Source of the DNA: Maniola hyperantus
Taxonomy: Eukaryota > Arthropoda > Insecta > Lepidoptera > Nymphalidae
Direction: 5' to 3'
DNA length: 64,000 nt
Assembly (NCBI RefSeq): GCF_902806685.2
Contig: NC_048542.1
Span: 1,410,533-1,474,532, forward strand
Numbering within the stretch: position 1 is the first letter of the stretch; each line of letters opens with the position of its first letter. A program made the translations under genes and the position numbers. Of the stretch, positions 21,066-33,000 are shown one piece after another. Under the pieces are notes generated by a model that was given only the letters and a program-made list of their open reading frames with translations, searched no databases and was not told the origin of the DNA.

Positions 21066-24000
21066 ATGTTTGCTTTTACTTTAATTTGTGTTTTTATCGG
21101 ATCAGCTTTAGGTTTGCACATTGATAAAGGTAAGCGAAGTATATCGCAATATTTATAATGCTTAAAACATATCCAGGTGCTCGGTGCACTATTTGAATAT
21201 AGACTTACCGGCAAAAACGATTTACGCTGTGCAATTTTTTTTAATTATAATTAATTAACTATAATTATAATATTTTTGCCTTTGTTTCGGCCGGCTGGTG
21301 TTTTATTTAAGTAATTATTTTGAATTTGGCTGCCTGTAACTGCGTTTGTAGCACTTTAACAACAAAAAAGGACTGTTTTCTGCTTCTAAACTTTTTTACC
21401 TACCTGTTTTAATTTAATTTTTTCAGAATCGCCCCCGCAATGGAGTGACGTATATACGGTCAAGGGAGTATTAAATATTCCGTATGCAGAACTTCACGAA
21501 CCGTTCTATGCTTGGTAAGAATTTAAAAAATACACTTTTTTAATTAGCAAAACTGTAAGGTAGATGTGTGGGAATAATAAAACCCTATAAGGTAAAAATA
21601 TAGTCATCCGGTACTTGCTTTTTCTGCTCTAAACTAGTGTAATTTACTAAAATCAAAAAAGGCAGTCGGTAGGGACTCCCAACACAAGTAAAAACTTAAA
21701 ACTATGAAATTACACTGTTTATTTTTTGGATTTTCAAATTAATTGGTGTAGTTCGCAAAAATTATAGGTAGGTATTATATGTTACGGTTTTTAATTGAGA
21801 GCTTTAAAAAGTCAAATCAACAACATGTAAGTAATTCGTATTTATATTCCATCAAGAAACCCTATATTAAAGCTTTTTAATAGTTATCCTATTCTATGCT
21901 ATTTTAGGTACAAAACAAAACTATATGAAACATCTGAGTATACAAAAATTGATGATTCAATGCAAATTAATGCATATTGTTTACTGCAGCAATATGATTA
22001 TACAGTTTATACCTACTACATATAACTACTTATGTAGGTATTAAATTGCTGATCTGTGGTATTACTCATATTACAAACAACTAATAATATGTGCTATCTA
22101 TTCTATACTAGAGGATGTACGCGACTTCGTCCGCGTGGATTTAGGTTTTTAAAAATCCTGTGGGAACTCTTTGATTTTCCAGGATAAAAAGTAGCCTATG
22201 TCCTTCCCCGGGATGCAAGCTATATCTGTACCAAATTTCGTCAAAATCGGGTGAACGGTTGGGCCGTGAAAAGCTAGCAGACGGACAGACAGACACACTT
22301 TCGCATTTATAATATTAGTATGGATTATGCACTAGTTGATGCTGCAGTTTCATTTGCATGAATTTTTTGCACATCCGTTTAACTTTAACGACGGCGAGCA
22401 ACTTAGGCTACTTTTATCCCGGAAAATCAAAATGTTCCCACCGAATTTTTGAAAACCTATATCCACGTGGGCGAAGTTGCGTGCCTCATCTTGTATTTGA
22501 AGTTTTAACAAATCTCAAGTGTAAGTAAGCATTGACTTATATATTACTTTGTATGGACAGGGTCGTTGAACAAACAAAATGGCACTGACTCATTGGTGCT
22601 TTAGCACCAATGCAACCTCAGTGTCGTCTGGATTTCAAACAGCGGCCCTACCGCGGTTGTTTGACAGCTACAATGTCACGATCGCAATCATCTCTGATTG
22701 GTTAATGCTCGCTGACTATTGGCCACAATGCATTGTTGCAACAAGAATCGCACAAATTCAGCCAATCAGAACAATTGAGATTGTAATAATGATTGATGCA
22801 GGTTTTAGACAATCGCCCTACAGGTCGTTCATTAGTATCTAAGAGGTGGCGCTGATTTATTTGATTCCTTAACTGTGAAAAGTTTTGTTCGCTTGACCAT
22901 ATCTTGTCATTTATATCGATGGTAAGTAAGTGATTAGCACAACTAGAGGTCATGTGTGGCGAGACATTATAATGAACTTTATCTATGTTATATGTCCAAC
23001 AGGTCATGTTGGTCAAAGATAATTTCTGTTTATTGCTTATTATTTTATTGTTGAACTAGCTGATGCCCGCGACTTCGTCCGCGTGGATTTAGGTTTTTAA
23101 AAATCCCGTGGAAACTTTGGATTTCCGGTATAAAGTAGCCTATGACACTCTCCATATCTCCGGTTTTTAGGGTTCCGTACGTCAAAAGGAAAAACGGAAC
23201 GGTTTCTCTATCAATTAAAAAAGAAACTACACAAATCGGTTCAGTAATCTCGGAGATTTCGGTGTACATAGGTAAAAAAACACAACTCCTCCGTTTTTGA
23301 AAGTCTGTTAAAAAGTAGCCTATGTTACTCCCTGGTTAATCCTCTACTTGTCTGTGAAAATAGGTTCAGCCATTCCGAAGATTAGCCCGTTCAAACGGAC
23401 AAGACAAAATTTTTAAAAACGTGTGATTCAGTTATGGTACAGTTCAAATAACTATAATATGAGGTAGTTATTTCGAAATTACAGGCAAACACTTCAATTA
23501 TGTTTATTAGTAGGTATAGATTTATTTTGTTTAGCATTGCAGAGTGTTAACCCAGTTTACAGTTTATTTTGATTAGGATTGTAAAGTTTATGTAAACACT
23601 AGGTATAGTTTGGTGCCCCGATTATGGTTCTGAAATAACAATCAATAGAGCCTCAATAGCTCAACGGTTGGGGAGCGGACTGAATTCCGAAATGTCGCCG
23701 GTTCAAACCCCACCAGTTGCACTATTGTCGTACCTACTTCTAGCACAAGCTTTACGCTTAGTTGAAGGGGAAAGGGGAATATAAGTCTTTAAGTAGCATG
23801 GCTAATAGGTATTCTTTTTAACAACAAAATAAAATCATCATCATCATTCGATAGATGTCCACCGCCGCCGCCGCTCAAACCCAGCGGCTCCCTGCGACCT
23901 GCTGATATATCTTCTTTCAACGCAGTGGTTTTCGGGCTTCCCCGTGCGAGGTTGCCATTCTAGCACCTTGGGACCCCAACGTGTTTCGGTTTTTCGAACT

Positions 24001-27000
24001 GTGTGCCCTGCAGTGGCGTGCACAGTGTTCGAAGCCAGGGTAGGCATTGGTTAGGTAGGCTGTTTACATGCAGGTCATAATGAAAAGTATGCATTAAGCT
24101 ATTACAACTGGGGTAAGCAGTGCATTTATGCCTTTATGACCTGCACGCCACTGGTGCCCTGCCCAATAGCTCAACAGCCCAGCGTTAAGGCGATATGCGT
24201 CCCAAAAGTGGTGTTGAGACTCATTTCCGATGTTCAAACAATCAAGTTTTGGCTTCAAAAACTATTTTTTTTTTTAATATTATAAAAATTAAAGATATTA
24301 TTTAGTGAATTATGAGAGCTAAAACACGATTGGCACAATTAAAAAAATTGCGAAGTTCCCCAAAATACGAACCCGGGACCTCCCACTAACAAGACCACAG
24401 CGCTTACCACTGCGCCAGGCGCACCTAATACTCGTTAAAACTTGTTAACATATACGTATAACTAGCTTCTGCCCGCGGCTTCGCCCGCGTGGCCTACAGG
24501 AAACAAATGGCATTTTTTTTCAGAAACAAACATTATAACATCAGGACGCGCACTCTGAACAGCACCGAATAACACATATAACCTTCCAACCCCCATTTCA
24601 CTCCTTTAGGGGGGGGGGGATTTTCTCATAGTCGTTTCTTAGCTGACACCTAACCTCAAGAAAAACCCTACTTTCCAAATTTCAAGTCAATTATAATATC
24701 AATAATTAAAACTTTCCCATACAAACTTTCATCCCCTATTTTACCACCCTTATGGGCGAATTTTCCAAAAATCCTGAAACACGTATTTCTTCATTTGTGA
24801 CCGAAAACCCAAATACCAATTTTCATGCAAATAACTTGACAAATGACGGACTTTCATACAAATTTCCATCCCCCATTTCGGTGGAATTTCGAAAAATCCT
24901 TTCTTAGTGGATACCTACTCTTTACAAAGAATAGACCCTCCAAATTTCATGTCTTTAGGACCATGATTGATATATATGTCAGTCAGTCAGTCAGGACTTT
25001 GAATTTTATATATATAGATATTGCTTCAGGTTCGACAGCAAAAATGGAAAGTCACGGATCGATTACTACGGTGCAATGGTCAAGACCTATCAGCTCGCAT
25101 CATCTGTGTATCCTGTCTTCGGCACTTCGATCAAGGTATGTTCGTCTTGTCAAATTGCCGGCCCAGCGGACTAAAAGACTGCGATAAGCGATTGTTGCAT
25201 AAAAAAATCGAATAAATCGAACAGATTAGCCCGCTTCCATCATATAGGCATCATCACTTACCACCAGGTGAGATTGCAATTAAGGGCTAACTCGCATAAA
25301 AAAAGTCTTATTTGTCTTCACAATAAAAAACAATCGAATAAAAATCCACAATCGATTGTTCGATTAATTCGATTGTTATTTAAACTATCCGTTAAGAATG
25401 CAGATTGTTACGCACTGTCGATTGTTATCGAATAACAAAAACAATCGAATAATTGGATTGCTTTTCGAATGAATCGCCATTCGCTAGTCAGATCATGAGA
25501 GTGGTGACCTCAGAATATTTTTTTTTAGAAATCTAAATAAATACCTAAATAAAGAAAAATTTATTCGATAGATCGCCCCCGTGACGACGGAAAAAGTGCA
25601 AAACCAAGAAACCTGTCTTCAAGTCAATGGCACTAAAGACCAGAACATCAATGTACAGACGGTGTTACCCGATATGACCGACTTCAAATATGTCGGTGAG
25701 TATAATGGCTCCAGTACACATTGACCCAATGCGCTACTATGTATAAACGCTGTTTGTATGAAAACTCCCAACATTCAATAAGATCGTCTTTTGACGAGGT
25801 CTATCTCAAAAACCAAACTAGTTAGGAACGTGAAATTTCGGTATATTTTATTTACTATACAAGCTGTGATAGCCTAGTGGTTAAGACGTCCGCCTTCTTA
25901 TCGGAGGTCGGGGGTTCGATCCCGGGCACGCACCTCTAACTTTTGGGCGTTATGTGCGTTTTAAGTAATTAAATATCACTTGCTTTAACGGTGAAGGAAA
26001 ACATCGTGAGGAAACCTGCATGCCTGAGAGTTCTGCATAATGTTCTCAAAGGTGTGTGAAGTCTACCAATCCGCACATGGCCAGCGTGGTAGACTATGGC
26101 CAAAACCCTTCTCACTCTGAGAGGAGACCCGTGCTTTGTAGTGAGCCGGCGAAGGGTTGATCATGATTGTTATGAGCGCAAACTCGCCAACAAACTGATG
26201 TACAGTTTGGCGAGATATAATATATTGTTATCTTACGTGTTAAGGCACTATAATTTAAAAAAAAAACACTGAAAACAAAGATTCATAAAGTGAACTGTGA
26301 CCAGAACAAACAAACATTTTTTGGGTTTTTAGGGTTCCGTACCTCAAAAGGAAAAACGGAACCCTTATAGGATCACTTTGTTGATTGACATTCGGGGACC
26401 GTGAATTTTGGGTTAGATCACACAAAAAAAATTAAATTGTGGTCATGAACTAATAATTAGTATTTTCAACTATCGAAGTGAGTGACTATATCAAGTGGGG
26501 TATCATATGAAAGGTCTTCACCTGTACATTCTAAAACAGATTTTTATTTATTTTTATGCATCATAGTTTTTGAATTATCGTGCAAAATGTCGAAAAAATA
26601 CGACTGTAGTACGGAACCCTCATTGCGCGAGCCTGACTCGCACTTGGCCGGTTTTTTATTTCATGGTTTGTTGCGATGTCTAAGATCAGAAATGGAATAT
26701 TTTATACACCCACAATTTGTTGTTATTAAATGTTATGTACGGAACCCTAAAAGAGCGGGGTCCTACTCGCACTTGGCCGGTTTTTTTAGATACAGAAACG
26801 ATGCAAGACTCTGACGCGGCGAAATGGCGCATGGTGCAGACTATCGGCGACAAGATCAACAAGTACACCATGTGGGTCAAGTACAAGAAGAGTCTGAGGG
26901 GCGACCCCATCCCCATTCCTCTCAGGTGAGATTAACTTGAAGACTAAAACTGAGATCTACAGAACATACTTTAACTTTCCTCAGACTTTACTTAGAGTTA

Positions 27001-30000
27001 AAGTGAGCCAGACTCAGACTAGGCAGAGGTAAAACGAGAGTTATCTATCTCGTTTTAACTCTGCCTAGTTTGAGCAAAGTCACAGTACACTCTATAGATC
27101 TCAGCCTAATGCTACTTTGACTTTGCTCAGACTTAAGTTTCATTTAGAACGAGACAGATTTATGCCACCAATACTCGTTTTAACAGTCTGAACAAAGACA
27201 AAGTACGCTCTACGGATTTTCACTAATCTCAGCGCGCACAGATGAATTCGTCGTCGGAACTTTGTTGTATAATATAGTGATTATTGTCGTATTTCCAGGT
27301 ATGAAATGAAAGGCTTCAACTCTCTGCTCGGCTCGCACTACGACCACTACTACATCGACTATAGGGACTACGACGTGGACGACATCGACCAGGACGTCTT
27401 CAAGATCGATCCCAGTAAGTTGAATACTTTACAGGCATAACACTGAGGCCACACGATGCGTTTGAGCGGGGGCACACGATGCGTTGCGGCGGCACACGGT
27501 GCGTTGCGGCGCCGGAGCGGCGTCGCTGCGTCGTCTTACATAGATCTGTGGCAATTCACACGATGCGCTCCGGCGCCGCACTGGACTTGCAACCAGTGGC
27601 GTGCACAGTGTTTGAAGCCAGGGTAAGCATTAGTTAGGTAGGAATGTGTTTACTGAATAGAATAGAAGAATAGAATAGAATAATGTTTATTCGAGGTATA
27701 TAGGTGGTACATGGTGCAGGCAATATCGTCCTGTACAGCAGTGCAACACCTCGAACAGGTAGGCCACTCAGCTTGTGTTGAGACGTCGGGCCCCTCAGAC
27801 ACAAACCTCTAGAGCAAATATCTGAGGTACCAGATGCCCCAACGCTGATTTTCAGTGACCGCCTTTTAAATATTACCTAAACGTCAGTGGCATAGAATAT
27901 ATAAAGTTGGCGAGTAAATGGATAAATAAAATAAAATAAAGTGTTTACAGTTTTTAAATTTAAAGTGATATAGGACATAAAAGAAGAAATAAGAAATAAT
28001 ACATTGAAATAGATGTTGTAAATTGTAAGAATAGGAAAATTGTACAATAGTTTTTTTTTTTTTTTTTTTTTGTAAGTATAATAAAGAAAAAATAAAATAA
28101 AATAAAATAGCTCGCAAGGTGTGGATGAGAAAGTAAAGTTTGGTAAGATAAATAAATTTTGACTAAATCTGTAACTTTTGAATATTTAAAAGATGTTTTT
28201 TGAATTTTACTTTAAAAGCGCCAGAAGTCTGGAGGTTTCTATAAGGTGGAGGAAGGTTATTCCAACATTTCGTTGCATTATACTTAAAACTACCTCTGAA
28301 AGCCGCAGATGCATGACTGACAGGTCATAATGAAAAATATGCATTGAGCTATTACAACTAGGGTAAGCAGTGCATTTATGCCTCTATGACCTGCACGCCA
28401 CTGCTTGCAACCACCGAGACGAGGCGGGGAGGGGTGAATGCGTTGCGACGTCGGAGCGGCACCGCTCAGTTGTTTATGCGTCACAAGGAAGGACACTGTC
28501 CAACGCTGCTACGGCGCCGCTGCGACATAACAAGTAACAACGTTGCGGCGCCGCACCGCTCGTGTGCCCGCTGATACGGTGAAATCTTTGCGGTGCGGCG
28601 CCGCAACGCATCGTGTGCCCCCATCATGTCTTTGCGGTGCGTTGCGGCGCTGCACCGCTGTGGATTCAAGTACAGTAGGTACGCAGCCGAAAGTATAATG
28701 TACATCGGCCTTTAGAATGACACTAGCTTATGCTCGCGCCTTCGTCCGCGTGGACTACACAAATCCCTATTTCAACCCCTTAGAGGTTGAATTTTCTAAA
28801 ATCCTTTCTTAGCGGATGCCTACGTTATAATAGCTATCTGCATGCCAAATTTCAGCCCGATCCGTCCAGTAGTTTGAGCTGTGCGTTGATAGATCAGTCA
28901 GTCAGTCCCCTTTTCCTTTTATATGTTTAGACAAAGACCTCTGTAGTAAGTACCTACTACGCAAAAGATAGGACGCTTGTTAAAATTGCTCGGATTTTAG
29001 TCACGTTTAATTTTTTTTAACATACACAGAATATTTTACATAGTTTAAATATTATGACAATAGTTAATCATAATAAACGACATTCCTAAAATATCCAAGA
29101 AGTGATAAAAAAAGTTCGTTTGCTATACGAATATGTCAAAAATGTTTTTATCGAGAGAAATGCGTGTTTAATTATCAATATATCAATTATATAATGATAT
29201 AATTAAACACGCATTTCTCATTTTGGATAATTATCAAAGCATAAAGATTTTATATAAAATCATGTTCCTCTGATCGAATTTCTGTCGAAATGTATAAAAT
29301 TCGAAAAACAAGCTGTGATAGTCTAGTGGTTAGGATGTCTGCCTCCTAATCGGAGGCCGAGGGTTTGATCCCTTGTTGGATTTGAGTTATGTGCGTTTTA
29401 AGTAATGAAATATCACTTGCTTTAACGGTGAAGGAAAACTCCGAGAGGAAACGTGCATTCCTTGAGAGTTCTCTAATCTAATCTAATGTTCTCAAAAGTG
29501 TGTGAAGTCGGCCAATCCGCACTTGGCCAGCGTGGTAGACTATGGCCGTGGTAGCTATGTAGTGAGCCGGTGATGGGTTGCTCACACATTACACTCTCAA
29601 TATCTTCATACTGATGACCTCCCTGGCGCAGTGGTAAGCGCTGTGGTCTTGTTAGTTGTAGGTCCAGGGCTTGATTCTCGGCAGGGGTTTGGAAATTTAT
29701 AATTTCTAAATTTCTGGTCTGGTCTGTTGGGGAATATGGCCGTGACTAGGTACCACCCTACCGGCAAAGCCGTGCCGTCATGCGATTTAGCGTTCCGGTA
29801 CGATGCCGTGTAGAAACCAAAAGGGTACGGGTTTGATTTAAAAAAATCTGCCACACCCCGTCCCAGGCTAGCCCGCAATCTAAGATAGATTGCATCATCA
29901 TTTACCACCAGCAAAAAATAATTCTCATAGTCCATGTGCAGCTAAATAACTAGTCACTTATTTTTAAAGAATATTAGCCATGTTAAATGACTAATTTTTC

Positions 30001-33000
30001 ATTTCCCCTTTCCTCTCCAACTAAGCGTCTAGCTTGTGCTAGGAGTACGTACGACAATAGTTTAACGGATAGGGGTTTTGAACCGTCGATCTTTCGGTTT
30101 TCAATCCACTCCTTTACCTGTTGAGCTATTGAGGCTCTTATAGTCTACTTTGACGATTTTCCTGGCGTAGTGGTGAGCTGTATTGGCTTAAAAATAAGAG
30201 GTCTAAACTCTAATTACTTTGTACCTATTTAAGCTCGTACTATTTTGTTCCAGGCCTCCAATGCTCGTCATTCCCGGGCCCCGGGTTCCGTCACTTCGCG
30301 ACTTTCAACCCGATGAAGGAATTCGTTCACCCCATACATGACGCTCACGTTCAAGAGGAATTCGAGAGGTAAGGGAAACAATATAACGCTGGAAACACAC
30401 TTTACAGTACGCGGCCGATGTAGTAGTCAGTTAGTTTCCCCCTTTTAATATAAATCGTTCGATAGATTTTATACATGTTATAAATAATTTGTTTCAGGTT
30501 TAAATTGAAGCACAAGAAACAATACTCGTCAGATATTGAGCACGCCAAGAGATCTAACATTTTTAGACAAAATCTCAGGTGAGTCTTACTTTACTAGCCA
30601 TAACGCGTTTATGGTTTGAAATATGAGATACTAGCGAACCGCCCCGGCTTCGCATGGCTGCAATGTAGATACTAATGTGGTGTCAGTGAGGAGTGATTAA
30701 TAATTCATACTTCCATACTAATACTATGAATGCGACCACCCAAGTAACACAAAACTGCATTAAAAGATGTCACATGAGGTCCACATCGGTACTTTAAGCG
30801 TTTATGAAGAGTTATTAGAGTCCACCGTCACTGCAAAAGCCTAATATTACGCTTTCGCCTGTATATTGACTTTATTAAGCACCACGAAGGCACCGCTGTA
30901 ATGCTGCGAGCGTTACTAGCAGGTGCACAGGTCATGTTATTCAGCTATTAGCAAGTTTAAGCACTGTCAGCTATAATAAAGTACATTTGTGGACTCTAAC
31001 TCAGCTATTTTCTGAATAAAAGGTCACAATTGTATCTTTCATATGTTTGCATTTTAACAGAGCACATGTGAGTTATTATAATGCTATCAGTTATTCTGTG
31101 AATTCCATTAACGCTTTATGCTGCATATAGTGGAACTTTCACAGTTTTAATCAGCTGATATACGCACTCCATAACTGCACTTATCTAGGTCTTGCCACCG
31201 CCGCCTCTGTCTCGTTTTGTTGCGCGTTAGTTTTAATTTTACGATAATTCATATGTATTTTGTTGCGTAATTTAAAAGATCCACGCGTTCAAACCTACAT
31301 AAAGACAGCGGGAAGCGACTTTATTTTATACTATGTAGAAATAGAGATTGTGCGTCACAACGGAAAATGTGGCTATAGTCCGCTTTAAACTAAACTAACA
31401 AGTCTGAATCTAGTAATATCCCTTTCATCATGCTTCCTGTGTAAATGGATAACACTGATGATTTAAAGCTTATTTCGTGGTTTAACGATATATTTTAATG
31501 TAGATAACGTCGTCCCGTCGTGACCACGACCCGTAGCAATTGGCTTGAAATATCGACAAATAAAAACATCAAATTCATCGTGGTATGTACCCGTTATCTA
31601 CATTGAAATACGTGGATAACACTAGATTTAGCCAAAATATGAAAAATATTGGTAATCTCATGCAGGCCAGTTTATGACTTTTGACTAATCAAGACTACTA
31701 GATGGCGCGATTTAATTAACTTTTTACCCGACTGCATCCGGAGGGGAATGATTTTTAGAGTGTATGTTAGCAAAAAAGTTTGACGTCGCCAGTTTCTTGT
31801 TTGCATTGTATCTAGGGATTGCAATCCCGCAGCTTACTCAATCCCGCGGGATTGATATGCGGGATTGATCAATCCCGCGCGGGATCCGCGGGATCCCGCA
31901 TATTTGAAATTATTCACAGTAGTTAAACTTTTTGCCCCGTTTGTATGTAAGATAAAGTATTAATTTTTTGATCTTATAGGGCTATAAGATCGAAAAATTA
32001 ATACTTTATCTTATTTAAAATTATGTTATAAAATCGAATTGAAACTACAGGTTTTTGTTTCAAAAATCAAGTATTATTAATTAAACATGTCTTACATTAT
32101 GTACGTATTATAACGCCACAGACCTTTACCAAGTTGATTGTCGTCGCCTTTATTCCCTTTCTCGGAATTCTCAGTTTCATTGGACTTGGACATGATTCAT
32201 TTATTCGTTATCTGCAAGTATGTATTTAATGTGTACTTGTAAGCAAATGTTCACGCCACATTACGACATATTCCCATTTACGGGCATAATCAGCATATAA
32301 AATAGCACAAAGCAAAAAATAAATAGAATACATTAATATACTTACGTTAAACGCCGGACGGTGAATACGAAAACACTCTGTCTGTCACATACAGAAACGA
32401 CGCGCGAAGCGCACGGTGGTCGTAATCTATGGTGGTCGGTGAGTCTATGTGACACGAAGCCGCCCGCCAGCCCCCGCCACTGTGCGAAACGGCAACGTCG
32501 TGCTCGAGCCACTCGCTTTCTTACGCAAAACTTCACGAATGTTTTAGCGGTAAATTTAAATTTGCGGGATCCGCGGATCCGCGTTTTGAAGGTGCGGGAT
32601 CCAGCAGATTAATAAGTGGAGCGGGATCCCGCGGGAATGCCGGATCCCGTTTTGCGGGATTGCAATCCCTAATTGTATCGTATACGACCGAGCACGTGAG
32701 TCTCGGTGATTTGGGTCCGATCTGACCCAATTTTTTTACGCAGATGCGGTCGCCTTTCAGCTCTATTCAGGCGATTATAAGCTTTATCCTGATAGAAATA
32801 GAGTTTAATATTCTTTGCGTATGAATCCGAATGAACCAATTGACCATAGACAACATTCACTCAAACCTAAGTTCATACAAAAAAAAAGAAAATTATTCAA
32901 AGTCATAGCGCGCGGTTCTGTGGACATGACGGGTGGCGCCGGTGCAGTGGCGCGTCCGATCGTAATTTATTTGGCATACAATCGGCCATGTTAGAGCCCT

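Larger units (their letters stand above)
27468..28622. mobile_element. GC-rich MITE (outer layer of a three-layer nest) in protease intron 6
   Basis: The left end 'GGGGGCACACGATGCGTTGC' (27468) and right end 'GCAACGCATCGTGTGCCCCC' (to 28622) are perfect inverses over at least 23 bp. The interior is rich in GCGGCGCCGC-type palindromic words. Subtracting the hAT MITE at 27594-28403 leaves an element of about 340 bp. Another 'CACACGATGCGTT' lies just outside the left end, so the true border is uncertain. Confidence 0.7.

Noticed and set aside
25866..25935. A tRNA gene
   Set aside because: A and B boxes are present, but the sequence continues as a SINE body, many copies exist, and no clean cloverleaf or anticodon arm can be folded by eye.
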